Under the pieces are notes generated by a model. It did no database searches. It saw only the letters and a program-made list of their open reading frames with translations, and had not been told where the DNA came from. The position numbers were made by a program, and so were the translations under genes. Positions 8,034 through 16,983 of a stretch of 64,000 bases of DNA are shown here, piece by piece (positions within the stretch are counted from its first letter, which is position 1; each line of letters begins with the position of its first letter). Origin of the DNA: Clostridia bacterium (GTDB taxonomy: Bacteria; Bacillota; Clostridia; Christensenellales; Aristaeellaceae). The stretch is from the NCBI GenBank assembly GCA_017512805.1, contig JAFWES010000046.1, positions 1-64,000 of the forward strand. Direction: 5' to 3'.

Positions 8034-8465
8034 TTACAGCTTTGCGACGTCCTTATCCTCAATCAGGTGGAAGCCGGCTCCCGTCAGAACCTCTTCCGCC
8101 TTCGCGTTATCCGCCACCCGGATGACCAGATAGGCGTGCCGCTCCGTACGGGCGCAGAAGGCATAAAGGTATTCCAGGTTGATTCCCGCCAGATCCAGCA
8201 CCTTCAGCGCTTCCGCCATCTTGCCGGGCTGGTCCCCGATTTTGACGCCGACGACCTCCGTCTCCTTGACGATATAGTTCTTTCCTTTCAGCACGGAAAT
8301 GGCCATCCGGTTATCGCTGACGATCATCCGCAGGATACCGAAGCGCTCCGTATCTGCGATGGACAGGGCGCGCAGATTGATATCCGCGTTGGCCAGCACT
8401 TCCGCGATATCCGACAGGGCACCGGGGGTGTTATCCACAAAAACTGACAGCTGAGTCAATGCCAT
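8034..8465 (-). CDS. Tandem ACT-domain protein
   Basis: The 143-residue cytoplasmic protein consists of two ACT domains (about residues 1-68 and 70-140). The first starts MALTQLSVFVDNTPGALSDIAEVL, split here as MALTQLSVFV and NTPGALSDIAEVL; the second contains GVKIGDQPGKMAEAL. ACT domains bind amino acids and control enzymes or transcription. It is the last gene behind paaK, iorB and iorA on the same strand. Free-standing ACT proteins of this type commonly accompany PaaK and IorAB genes, so an aromatic amino acid is a likely ligand. An AAGGAG site precedes the start. Confidence 0.88.
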   Translation of the reverse strand: MALTQLSVFVDNTPGALSDIAEVLANADINLRALSIADTERFGILRMIVSDNRMAISVLKGKNYIVKETEVVGVKIGDQPGKMAEALKVLDLAGINLEYLYAFCARTERHAYLVIRVADNAKAEEVLTGAGFHLIEDKDVAKL

Positions 8466-8618
8466 GTTGTCCGCTCCTTTCCTGGATACGTTGACCGGGG
8501 CCTTTCGCCCCTTTCCCTTCCGGGATATTCATCATGCTGATTCTTCTATTCGACAGCCGCCCGGGATTTCCTTTTTTTGGGAAGGCTTTTTCACCCCGAA
8601 AAAACCCCCATCGGAGGA

Positions 8619-9941
8619 TTAACCCTTCCACTGGCTGTCGGTGACCAGCTTCCGCTTGTCCACAACGCGCACGGCCTTCCCCTCGCTGCGCTGGATGGAA
8701 TGGGGCGCCACCAGGTGTACCGCGGGCCCGATGCCCAGCATGGCGCGCATGGCGGCCACCAGGGCCTTCTCCCGGCCCGTAATGGCGGACACGGTATCCC
8801 CGAACAACTCATCGTCCATCTCGACCAGGATATCGAAGGTATCGTTGTTGTTGACCCGATCCACCACGATCTGATAGTTTGGCGCGTACCCTTCCTTCAG
8901 CAGCACGGTTTCGATCTGGCTGGGGAAGACGTTGACGCCCCGGATGATCAGCATATCGTCGCTGCGGCCCATGGGTTTGGTCATCCGGATGAAGGTCCGG
9001 CCGCAGGAGCATTTTTTCCGGCTCAGGATGCAGATATCCCGGGTCCGGTACCGCAGCAGCGGGAAGGCTTCCTTATCCAGGCTGGTGAACACCAGTTCGC
9101 CCTTGCTCCCCTCCGGCAGCACCTCTCCGGTATCCGGATCAATGATTTCGGCGATAAAATGATCCTCATTGATATGCATGCCCTGCTGTTCCTGACATTC
9201 GAAGCTGACCCCGGGGCCGGAGGTCTCCGTCAGGCCGTAAATATCATAGGCCTTGATGCCGAGGGATTTCTGGATCGTCTCCCGCATCTCCTCGGTCCAG
9301 GGCTCCGCTCCGAAGATGCCGGCCTTCAGCGGATTGTCCTCCGGCTTGATGCCCATCTCCTTCAGGCTTTCACCGAGATACGCGGCGTAGGAGGGGGTGC
9401 AGCAAAGGATGGTCGCGCCCAGATCCATCATGAACTGGATCTGACGGTCCGTATTCCCGCTGGACATGGGCAGCGTCAGGCAGCCCAGCTTATGGCTTCC
9501 GCCGTTGAGCCCGGGGCCGCCGGTGAACAGCCCGTATCCGTAGGACACCTGCACCACATCCTCCGCGGTGCCTCCCGCCGCCACGATGGCCCGGGCGCAG
9601 CATTCCTCCCACAGATCCACGTCATGCTGGGTATAGAAGGCCACCACTCTGCGGCCCGTGGTCCCGCTGGTAGATTGAATCCGGACGCAGTCCTTCTGGG
9701 GAACAGCCAGGTATCCCTTCGGGTATTCGTCCCGCAGGTCGTACTTCGTCAGGAAGGGCAGCTTATGCAGATCCTCAATCCCGCGAATATCGTCGGGGGT
9801 GACCCCCTTCTCTTCCATTTTTCTCCTGTAGGGAGCGCAGTGTTCATACACGTGCCGCACCTGTTTGACCAGTTTTTCGCTTTGCAGCGCGCGGATCTGG
9901 TCCAGAGGCATGGTTTCCGCGGCTTCGTTGAAATATTTCAT
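8619..9941 (-). CDS. paaK: Phenylacetate-CoA ligase (PaaK family), copy 1
   Basis: A 440-residue adenylate-forming enzyme joining an aryl acid such as phenylacetate or indoleacetate to CoA through an acyl-AMP. The P-loop STSGTTGRR, the YGLTET aromatic motif and the late RGVNVFPSQIE hinge are visible. The frame is open upstream to 10133, but the ATG at 9941 has a GAGGAAAC site and matches the family N-terminus (LDQIRALQSEKL). It lies behind iorA-iorB. Together they can convert aryl-pyruvate to aryl-acetyl-CoA and then, running in reverse, to free acid with ATP gain. Confidence 0.9.
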   Translation of the reverse strand: MKYFNEAAETMPLDQIRALQSEKLVKQVRHVYEHCAPYRRKMEEKGVTPDDIRGIEDLHKLPFLTKYDLRDEYPKGYLAVPQKDCVRIQSTSGTTGRRVVAFYTQHDVDLWEECCARAIVAAGGTAEDVVQVSYGYGLFTGGPGLNGGSHKLGCLTLPMSSGNTDRQIQFMMDLGATILCCTPSYAAYLGESLKEMGIKPEDNPLKAGIFGAEPWTEEMRETIQKSLGIKAYDIYGLTETSGPGVSFECQEQQGMHINEDHFIAEIIDPDTGEVLPEGSKGELVFTSLDKEAFPLLRYRTRDICILSRKKCSCGRTFIRMTKPMGRSDDMLIIRGVNVFPSQIETVLLKEGYAPNYQIVVDRVNNNDTFDILVEMDDELFGDTVSAITGREKALVAAMRAMLGIGPAVHLVAPHSIQRSEGKAVRVVDKRKLVTDSQWKG

Positions 9942-10125
9942 CGTTTCCTCGCATTCCTTTCTGATCGTTCGGGTCACTTGTGATCGTTGATCCTGAAATG
10001 GCGTCCATCCGCCGCGTGAGTGGCCCGGGCCGGCGGAGCTCTCAGGAAGGCCCCTTCCCATGGCGGCGCAGCCCGCGTATCGGTTAAAGGCTGAGGCGAT
10101 GCCCGGCTGAAACCCCGGCAGGGCC

Positions 10126-10698
10126 TCAGCCATGAAATCCCAAAGAGAATGCCTTCCTGTTCATGTCAAGGAACTTGGCCGGAACCGTTTTTTCCAGCGC
10201 CGCCATCCATTTGTCCTCCCCGATGCCGGAGCGGGCGGCGAAGTGCCCCATCAGCACGATGTTCACCGCCTTGGCGCTTCCCGCCTCCATGGCGGGGGTC
10301 AGGGCGTCGAAATCGTCCACGTCAAAGCCCCGGGCTTTCAGGTCCTCCAGCACCTGTTCCGGATACTCGGCCGCTCCGGTAATGACGGGCATGGGATCGA
10401 TCTGCTGGGTATTGACGATGATCTTTCCGCCCTTTTTCAGGCAACCCGCGTATCTGGCGGCTTCCAGTTTTTCGAAGCTGATGATAAAATCGCACTCCCC
10501 GGCCGTGACGATGGGGGAATAGACCTTCTCCCCGTACCGGACGTAGGTCACCACGCTGCCGCCGCGCTGGCTCATTCCGTGAACCTCGCTGACTTTCACA
10601 TCGTATCCCTCATCCGTCAGCAGGTTTCCCAGCAGCTTGCTGGCCAGCAGGCTGCCCTGCCCGCCCACGCCGACGATCATGACGCTGGTCGTTTTCAT
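10126..10698 (-). CDS. iorB: Indolepyruvate:ferredoxin oxidoreductase, beta subunit (copy 1)
   Basis: A 190-residue gamma-domain-type 2-oxoacid oxidoreductase subunit with the N-terminal GVGGQGSLLASK motif and MSQRGGSV near residue 52. With IorA it oxidatively decarboxylates aryl-pyruvates to aryl-acetyl-CoA and reduces ferredoxin. The ATG at 10698 overlaps the iorA stop codon (ATGA), so translation is coupled. Sequence upstream in the same frame is inside iorA and is not part of the gene. Confidence 0.92.
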   Translation of the reverse strand: MKTTSVMIVGVGGQGSLLASKLLGNLLTDEGYDVKVSEVHGMSQRGGSVVTYVRYGEKVYSPIVTAGECDFIISFEKLEAARYAGCLKKGGKIIVNTQQIDPMPVITGAAEYPEQVLEDLKARGFDVDDFDALTPAMEAGSAKAVNIVLMGHFAARSGIGEDKWMAALEKTVPAKFLDMNRKAFSLGFHG

Positions 10699-12458
10699 TT
10701 GCTTTCCACCTCCCCGATGGCGCCAAAGGCGCAAAGCTGTTCACACACGCCGCAGCCCACGCACAGCGTGGCGTCGATGCGGGCCTTCCCGTCCTTCATG
10801 GAGATGGCGGGGCATCCCAGGCCCATGCAGCGTTTGCAGCTGCGGCATTTTTCCGCGTCCGCCTTCAGCGGGGCTTTGGGCTTCACGTATTTCAGCAGCA
10901 CGCAGGGGCGCCGGGAGATAATGACGCTGGGTTCCTTTTCCGCCAGCTCCTCCTTCACGGCCTGCTCGCACTGCTTCAGGTCGTAGGGATCCACCACCCG
11001 CACCCGGCGGATTCCCAGGGCTTTGCACAGGGCTTCCAGATCCACCTTGGCCGCCGGATCCCCCTTGATGTTGTATCCCGTGGTGGGATTCTGCTGATGG
11101 CCGGTCATGCCGGTAATGGAGTTATCCAGGATGATAACCGTGGAATTGGTGGCGTTATAGGCGATGTTCACCAGCCCCGTCATGCCGGAATGCATGAAGG
11201 TGGAGTCCCCGATCACCGCCACCGTCTTTCCTTCCGACTCTCCGTCGGTCGCCAGGTTGAACCCGTGAATGCCACTGACGCTGGCCCCCATGCACAGGGT
11301 GGAATCCAGCGCGTTGAGCGGCGCCACGGCGCCCAGCGTATAGCAGCCGATATCCCCCAGGACGGTGATTTTGTTCTTCGCCAGGGTATAGAACAATCCC
11401 CGGTGGGGGCAGCCGGCGCACATCATGGGCGGCCGGCCCGGCACCGCGGGCGCCGCGCCCTGGGCCTCCGGCACTTCGCCCACGTCCACGCCTTCCTTCA
11501 GGAAGGCCTCCCGGACGGTCTGCTGGCTGAATTCGCCCACAGGGCTGAACAGGCTCTTGCCAGTGCACGGGATTCCCAGCGCCCGGACGTGGTTTTCGAT
11601 CACCGGATCCAGTTCCTCGATGATATAGAGCTTTTTGACCTTCGCCGCGAATTCCCGGATCGTCTTCTCGGGCAGCGGATTGGGCATGCCGATCTTCAGG
11701 ATGGAAACCCGGTCGCCGAACACTTCCTTCACGTATAGATAGGAGCAGCCGCTGGTAATGATGCCGATGTCGCTCCCCCGGTCCTCAATCCGGTTATACG
11801 CGCAGTCTTCCGCCAGCGCCTTGAGCTTTTCCGTCCGTTCCTCCACCGCCGGATGCTTCGCTTTGGCGTAGGCGGGCATCATAATGTATTTGGAGGGCTG
11901 CTTGACATATTCCTTCCGGGGGCATTCTTCCCGCTCCCCCATCTCCACCAGGCACTGGCTGTGGGCAATGCGGGTGCACATCCGAAGCAGCACCGGGGTA
12001 TCGTATTTCTCGCTCAGCGCAAAGGCGGAGCGCGCAAACTCATAGGCCTCCGCGCTGTCCGCCGGCTCCAGCATGGGCACCTTGGCGCCGATGGCGTAGT
12101 GCCGGCTGTCCTGTTCGTTCTGGGAGGAATGCATGGCCGGGTCATCCGCCACACAGATGACCATCCCCCCCGTGACGCCGGTATAGCTCAGCGTAAAGAG
12201 CGGGTCCGCCGCCACATTCAGGCCCACATGCTTCATGGCGCAGGCGGAGCGCACCCCCGCCAGGCTGGCGCCGAAGGCCGTTTCGCAGGCCACCTTCTCG
12301 TTGGGGGCCCACTCCGTGTGGATGTCGTCATGTTTCGACAAAAATTCCGTAATCTCTGTGGAGGGCGTCCCCGGGTAGGAGCTGATCACCTTCAGCCCCC
12401 CGTGATACAGCCCCCAGGCCACCGCTTCGTTTCCGATCAGCAGCTTTTTCAAATCCAA
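10695..12458 (-). CDS. iorA: Indolepyruvate:ferredoxin oxidoreductase, alpha subunit (copy 1)
   Basis: A 587-residue subunit. It has an N-terminal pyrimidine-binding transketolase-like domain (GNEAVAWG, SYPGTPSTEI), a central domain, a thiamine-diphosphate site (GDIGCYTLG and GDSTFMHSG, about residues 370-425) and a C-terminal ferredoxin domain. That domain has two cysteine sets, CRSCKRCMGLGCP and CVGCGVCEQLC, enough for two [4Fe-4S] clusters. It heads the leftward operon iorA-iorB-paaK-ACT. A second full copy lies at 27683-29500. Substrates are likely aryl-pyruvates from aromatic amino acids. Confidence 0.93.
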   Translation of the reverse strand: MDLKKLLIGNEAVAWGLYHGGLKVISSYPGTPSTEITEFLSKHDDIHTEWAPNEKVACETAFGASLAGVRSACAMKHVGLNVAADPLFTLSYTGVTGGMVICVADDPAMHSSQNEQDSRHYAIGAKVPMLEPADSAEAYEFARSAFALSEKYDTPVLLRMCTRIAHSQCLVEMGEREECPRKEYVKQPSKYIMMPAYAKAKHPAVEERTEKLKALAEDCAYNRIEDRGSDIGIITSGCSYLYVKEVFGDRVSILKIGMPNPLPEKTIREFAAKVKKLYIIEELDPVIENHVRALGIPCTGKSLFSPVGEFSQQTVREAFLKEGVDVGEVPEAQGAAPAVPGRPPMMCAGCPHRGLFYTLAKNKITVLGDIGCYTLGAVAPLNALDSTLCMGASVSGIHGFNLATDGESEGKTVAVIGDSTFMHSGMTGLVNIAYNATNSTVIILDNSITGMTGHQQNPTTGYNIKGDPAAKVDLEALCKALGIRRVRVVDPYDLKQCEQAVKEELAEKEPSVIISRRPCVLLKYVKPKAPLKADAEKCRSCKRCMGLGCPAISMKDGKARIDATLCVGCGVCEQLCAFGAIGEVESK

Positions 12459-12533
12459 CCATTCCCTTCTCTCCGCCTTTTTCGCGCCGCTTCCCCACGC
12501 GCCGCGGAGTTGTCATTGCTTCAAACAAATGGC

Positions 12534-12562
12534 ATTATATTCTTTTTCTTTGCATTTGTCTT
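12534..12562 (-). promoter_or_regulatory. Promoter of the iorA operon
   Basis: On the minus strand TATAAT (12534-12539) lies 17 bases from AAGACA (12557-12562), 75 bases upstream of iorA. The surrounding 12459-12659 gap also holds the divergent promoter for the acyl-CoA ligase, so both could share control. Confidence 0.65.
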
Positions 12563-12591
12563 GTCTTTTCTGTTTTTTCCCGGGTTTTTGT

Positions 12592-12620
12592 TTGATTTCC
12601 CTCCCGGAAAGGGGTATCAT
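12592..12620 (+). promoter_or_regulatory. Promoter of the acyl-CoA ligase gene
   Basis: TTGATT (12592-12597), 17 bases, TATCAT (12615-12620), then an ACGGAGG ribosome binding site before the ATG at 12660. Each box matches consensus at four of six positions. Confidence 0.5.
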
Positions 12621-12659
12621 TCATGGAAGACCGGTTAACAGAAACGGAGGTTTTGCGAC

Positions 12660-14294
12660 ATGACGATCATCCATTTACTGGAACGGAATGCACGGGAATG
12701 GCCGGATGACCCGGCCCTTGTGGAAATCAACCCCGATCAGCCGGAGACCCGCCGGGTCACCTGGCATGAATTCGAACTGGTGGAGCCCAGCGTCCGCGCC
12801 CGGCATTACCGGCGGGAAATCACCTGGGCCGTCTTTAACGAAAAAGCAAACCGGGTGGCCAACATGCTGAAATCCCACGGCATCGGCCCCGGCAGCAAAG
12901 TGGCGATCCTGTTGATGAACTGCATCGACTGGCTGCCCATTTATTTCGGCATCATGAAAACCGGGGCGCTGGCGGTGCCCATGAATTTCCGCTACGCCGC
13001 CAGCGAAATCGAATACTGCCTGAACCTGTCCGAAAGCTCCATGATGATCTTCGGGCCGGAATTCATCGGCCGGGTAGAGGAAATTGCCGACGCGATCCCC
13101 CATGTTTCCCTGGTGTACCTGGGCGCCGGCTGCCCCTCCTTCGCGGATGACCTGAACGAGCTGGTCAACGAAAGCAGCTCCATCTTCCCTCCCTGCGAGC
13201 TGACGGAGGAGGACGACGCGGCCATTTACTTCTCTTCCGGCACCACGGGGTTTCCCAAAGCAATCCTGCATAAGCACCGGAGCCTGATTCACTCCGCCCG
13301 GGTGGAGCAGGCGCACCACGGCCAGACGAAGGAGGACTGCTTCCTCTGCATCCCTCCCCTGTATCATACCGGGGCCAAAATGCACTGGTTCGGCAGCCTG
13401 ATCTCCGGCGGAAAGGCGGTGATCCTGAAAGGGACCCGGCCGGAAACCATCTTCCAGGCCGTCAGCCAGGAACACTGCACCATCGTATGGCTGCTGGTTC
13501 CCTGGGCCCAGGATATCCTGACCGCCCTGGACAGCGGGGAGCTGCACATCGGGGACTATGAACTGTCCCAGTGGCGGCTGATGCATATCGGCGCCCAGCC
13601 CGTGCCCCAGAGCCTGATCCACCGGTGGCTGAAGTACTTCCCGGATCACCAGTACGATACCAACTACGGTCTGAGCGAATCCATCGGGCCCGGCGCGGTG
13701 CATCTGGGGGTGGAAAACGTCCGCAAGGTGGGCGCCATCGGAATCCCGGGCTACGGCTGGGAAGTGAAAATCGTCGACGGCCATATGAACGAGGTTCCCC
13801 AGGGGGATGTGGGCGAGCTGGCCCTGAAGGGTCCCGGCGTCATGGTCTGCTACTACAACAATCCCCAGGCCACCGCGGATACCATCAAGGACGGATGGCT
13901 CCTGACCGGGGACATGGCCCGCATGGATGAAGAGGGGTTCATCTACCTGGTGGACCGGAAAAAAGACGTCATCATCACCGGGGGCGAAAACCTCTATCCC
14001 GTGGAAATCGAAAACTTCATGGCGGCCTTCAAGCCCATCAAGGACGTGGCGGTCATCGGCCTGCCGGATCCCCGGCTGGGGGAAATCGCCGCCGCCATCG
14101 TGGAGCTGGTTCCCGGCGTGGACTGCACGGAGGAAGATATACGGGAATACTGCATGGGTCTTCCCCGCTACAAGCGGCCCCGGAAGATCATCCTCGCGCC
14201 CGTGCCCCGCAACGCCACCGGCAAGATTGAAAAGCCGAAGCTCCGGAAGATCTACGGCGCCGAAGGCCTGGTCGACAGCCAGAACAAGTCCTGA
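12660..14294 (+). CDS. AMP-dependent acyl-CoA synthetase/ligase
   Basis: A 544-residue ANL-superfamily enzyme. Motif A3 SSGTTGFPKA (about residue 195), YGLSES (A5), TGD (A7), the hinge DRKKDVIITGGENLYP (A8, near 440) and the A10 catalytic lysine in NATGKIEKPK are all present. It activates a carboxylic acid to acyl-AMP and then acyl-CoA. The substrate cannot be read from sequence. Its position divergent from iorA suggests a short, branched or aryl acid linked to that pathway. It differs from PaaK in the longer, class-typical C-terminal domain. Confidence 0.88.
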   Translation: MTIIHLLERNAREWPDDPALVEINPDQPETRRVTWHEFELVEPSVRARHYRREITWAVFNEKANRVANMLKSHGIGPGSKVAILLMNCIDWLPIYFGIMKTGALAVPMNFRYAASEIEYCLNLSESSMMIFGPEFIGRVEEIADAIPHVSLVYLGAGCPSFADDLNELVNESSSIFPPCELTEEDDAAIYFSSGTTGFPKAILHKHRSLIHSARVEQAHHGQTKEDCFLCIPPLYHTGAKMHWFGSLISGGKAVILKGTRPETIFQAVSQEHCTIVWLLVPWAQDILTALDSGELHIGDYELSQWRLMHIGAQPVPQSLIHRWLKYFPDHQYDTNYGLSESIGPGAVHLGVENVRKVGAIGIPGYGWEVKIVDGHMNEVPQGDVGELALKGPGVMVCYYNNPQATADTIKDGWLLTGDMARMDEEGFIYLVDRKKDVIITGGENLYPVEIENFMAAFKPIKDVAVIGLPDPRLGEIAAAIVELVPGVDCTEEDIREYCMGLPRYKRPRKIILAPVPRNATGKIEKPKLRKIYGAEGLVDSQNKS

Positions 14295-14309
14295 CCGCGG
14301 CGCGCGTCA

Positions 14310-14346
14310 AGCCCCCGGCATTCAGATGCCGGGGGCTTTGTTTTTA
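14310..14346 (+). terminator. Intrinsic terminator after the acyl-CoA ligase
   Basis: AGCCCCCGGCAT (14310-14321), a four-base loop TCAG, the complementary arm to 14337, then TTTGTTTTT. It overlaps the stop end of the convergent pseudouridine synthase gene by three bases. Confidence 0.92.
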
Positions 14347-15204
14347 CCACTTCGGGAGGGACTCCAGCTCCAGCAGCTTCCCCGTCACGGGGTGTTTCAG
14401 CTTCAGGTACGCGCTGTGGAGGGCGAATCGGCCGGGAAACTCCTCGATCCGCTCCGTGCCGTACAGGAAATCCCCGCACACCGGACAGCCGATGGCCGCC
14501 AGATGCACCCGGATCTGATGGGTGCGGCCGGTTTCCAGCCGGACCCTGACCAGGGCCCTGTGGCCGGGGCGCTGTTCGAGAACCCGGTACAGCGTCCTGG
14601 CGCGCTGCCCGTCCGGGCGAACCTCCCGCCGGATGCTGGCCGCTTCCCTTTTTCCGATCGGCAGGTCGATTACCCCTTCCGGCGGATCCGGAATCCCCTC
14701 CGTCAGGGCGATATACTCCCGTACAAAGTCCTCCCCGTGAAGCATGCGCTGCAAAAGATCCTGGGTATGCCCGTCCCTGGCCACCACCATCAGCCCGCTG
14801 GTGCCTTTATCCAGCCGGTTGACCGGGCGGTACACGAATCCCTCCGGGCATCCGTAATAACTGTATACCGCGTTTTCCAGCGAATCCCCGGGGTGTTTCA
14901 GGCTGCTCTGGCTGGCCAGGGGGGCCGGTTTATCAATGACCAGCAGCTGCTCATCCTCATAGGGAACGGTCAGCGGAAGGTCATAGGGAGTGGGAGTAAA
15001 AACGGGAGAAGGGTCCGGCAGGATCACCCGGATCCGGTCCCCGGCCCTGACCCGGACGTCCACGGTGGTTTTGGTTCCGTTGAGCAGGATGTCCCCATTC
15101 CACTTGGCGCTCTTCATGGCCGTGTAGCTCAGGCGCATGCTGGTCCGGAGGATCTCCCGGACGCGCCTGCCTTCCTCCTCCCGAAGAACCGTCCACTCCC
15201 ACAT
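14344..15204 (-). CDS. RluA-family rRNA pseudouridine synthase
   Basis: A 286-residue protein with an S4-like N-terminal region and an RluA catalytic domain. The active-site aspartate is in NRLDKGTSG (about residue 143). RTLYRV and GRTHQIRVHLA follow, with CPVCGDFLYG near the end. It converts uridines of 23S rRNA (or tRNA) to pseudouridine; which of RluA, RluC or RluD sites it uses cannot be told. The frame is open upstream, but the ATG at 15204 follows GGAGGAG. Transcribed leftward by itself. Confidence 0.9.
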   Translation of the reverse strand: MWEWTVLREEEGRRVREILRTSMRLSYTAMKSAKWNGDILLNGTKTTVDVRVRAGDRIRVILPDPSPVFTPTPYDLPLTVPYEDEQLLVIDKPAPLASQSSLKHPGDSLENAVYSYYGCPEGFVYRPVNRLDKGTSGLMVVARDGHTQDLLQRMLHGEDFVREYIALTEGIPDPPEGVIDLPIGKREAASIRREVRPDGQRARTLYRVLEQRPGHRALVRVRLETGRTHQIRVHLAAIGCPVCGDFLYGTERIEEFPGRFALHSAYLKLKHPVTGKLLELESLPKW

Positions 15205-15307
15205 CGCGCTCCTCCTCCCTGCGGCGCATATATGCCCCAGGATTCTGTCTTCCTGTCCCCCGCTGCATGGGGGACAAGCTTTTTCTCCTTTGACCGCGGC
15301 GCAACAA

Positions 15308-15333
15308 CCCCCCTGGCCGCTCGGCCAGGGGGG
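15308..15333 (-). terminator. Hairpin terminator after the secreted protein gene
   Basis: A 12-bp stem (CCCCCCTGGCCG with its complement) ends, on the minus strand, in TTGTTG. It lies 40 bases beyond the stop of the gene at 15373. A second GC hairpin (GTCCCCC with GGGGGAC, 15257-15277) lies nearby with a T-run on its plus-strand side; no plus-strand gene precedes that one. Confidence 0.65.
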
Positions 15334-15372
15334 CAAAATCCGTCTTTGGGGTCCGGACCACTGCCGCCTCCG

Positions 15373-16902
15373 TTACGACCCCTGCTGCATCAGCATCTGC
15401 GTCACGCTGGCCGGCAGATACTGGATCAGCGTAATCAGCGACATCTGCAGGCTGTTCTGCACATCCCGCATCAGCTCGCTCTGTTCTTCCTCGCTCATCG
15501 CCAGGGGCTGCACCGCGTCCGGCGTGATAATGTACGCTTCCGCCAGATCCGTTTTCCTGCTTTCATGCAGGGCAAAGAGCATGCCGCTGTCTTCCAGGCT
15601 GATGCTGAAGTCCATCTGGCCTTCCGCGTGGTCTCCCTTGTCTTCCTCCGCGCCGTTGATCTCCGCCACGACCCCGACGGTCTGGCTTTCCGCGGATTCC
15701 TTTACCCGGAAGGTCGCGGTCGAATGCACCTGCGGCGCCTCGCCCATGGAAAGCTCCGCGCTCCAGATCATCTCCACCGGCTGATAGGCCTCGCCCTCCG
15801 CCGCGTCTTCCGTGGTGATATGGTAATTGAACCGGACGCTTCCGGCCGACGCCTGCATCTCCATTTCGCCCCGCATGGCTTTCCCTTCGGAGGAGACGTC
15901 GTAGTGGATGATGGCCTGTCCTTCGAGGGAGATATCCATCAGCATCTCCGCCCGGACCTCCCGGACCGCTCCTTCCACGGAAAGCTTCGGCTCCGCGGTG
16001 ACATAGATCCCCAGCCCGGCTTCATCCACGCGGAGATAGGCGGTCACCTCGGTATCCTCCGCCAGCGTATCCGACAGCTTGCTGAAGCCCTGGGCGATCT
16101 TCTCTTCCGTCAGGGCTTCCTCCCCGTTCTTGTTGGAGATTTCCGCCAGCTTCTGCACCGCAGGCAGGTTCCAGATCAGCTTCGACAGCTCCGCGGTGAT
16201 CGTTTTCAGGCCTTCCTTCTGCAGGGGGATCACCACCATCATGTTGGCGCCGGGCAGCGCTTCCGGCGCTTCTGTAACGGGCTGCATCGCGATCTGCGGA
16301 TACGCGGCCAGCGCCTCGGTCAGGCCCTGGAAATCCGGCTCTCCCACCAGCTTGCGAAGGGCCGCCTGCGGGTCTTCCCGCAGCAGCTGATAGAACCGCT
16401 TCAGGCTTTCGGTCAGCTCCGGATCATTCTGTCCCTGGGCCGCGGCGCTGTCCATGCCCTGCTGCATCAGATCCTTCAGCTGGGAACCGGTCACCTGGAA
16501 GGTTTTATCCCCCAGCAGGTCGGACTGCAGGTACAGGTTCCGATCCCCGTACGCGACCCGAATCCCCAGGGCTTCCTCCCCGCTGGCCGTCAGCGCCAGG
16601 CCGGCCTGGGCCAGATGCTCCGTCGTCTGCGCCGTCATCCGGATGCCGAAGGTCGCCAGCAGCTCCTGAATGGCCTGCCGGAATTCGTCCGGAGCCTGAA
16701 CCAGATCCAGCAGAAGATCCGAAACCTCCATGGTCACGTTTTCCGTGAGCTCCTGCCCCTCCAGCATATACTTGGCCGCGGGAGAGATGGACCGGATCCA
16801 TTCCTTTACGTTCTCCTTCATGGAGGAGGCTTCCTCCCCCAGGGAAAGAGCCGGCAGAAGCGCCAGCATCAACGCCGTCAGAATCGCCAGTAATTTTTTC
16901 AT
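15373..16902 (-). CDS. Secreted protein of unknown function
   Basis: A 509-residue protein with a clear signal peptide (MKKLLAILTALMLALLPALS, cleavage near LGEEA) and no lipobox. The mature part is acidic and soluble. Its second half is rich in alternating strands, as in beta-sandwich or barrel-like lipoprotein folds (for example AYLRVDEAGLGIYVTAEPKLSVE, split as AYLRVDEAGLG and IYVTAEPKLSVE). I recognise no catalytic motif or family. The ATG at 16902 has an AGGGAGGA site; an upstream in-frame ATG at 16932 lacks one. It follows the coiled-coil gene on the same strand, 81 bases downstream. Confidence 0.75.
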   Translation of the reverse strand: MKKLLAILTALMLALLPALSLGEEASSMKENVKEWIRSISPAAKYMLEGQELTENVTMEVSDLLLDLVQAPDEFRQAIQELLATFGIRMTAQTTEHLAQAGLALTASGEEALGIRVAYGDRNLYLQSDLLGDKTFQVTGSQLKDLMQQGMDSAAAQGQNDPELTESLKRFYQLLREDPQAALRKLVGEPDFQGLTEALAAYPQIAMQPVTEAPEALPGANMMVVIPLQKEGLKTITAELSKLIWNLPAVQKLAEISNKNGEEALTEEKIAQGFSKLSDTLAEDTEVTAYLRVDEAGLGIYVTAEPKLSVEGAVREVRAEMLMDISLEGQAIIHYDVSSEGKAMRGEMEMQASAGSVRFNYHITTEDAAEGEAYQPVEMIWSAELSMGEAPQVHSTATFRVKESAESQTVGVVAEINGAEEDKGDHAEGQMDFSISLEDSGMLFALHESRKTDLAEAYIITPDAVQPLAMSEEEQSELMRDVQNSLQMSLITLIQYLPASVTQMLMQQGS

Positions 16903-16983
16903 TTTTTCTTCCTCCCTTTGATTTTTCCTCATTCTGCAACTATTCTGCCGCCGCGCCCGCGGGGCTGAACAGGTACATCATCC

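Noticed and set aside
13927..16893. A 988-codon plus-strand frame beginning inside the acyl-CoA ligase
   Set aside because: It is a shifted reading of the ligase followed by antisense of two minus-strand genes, and it crosses a strong terminator.
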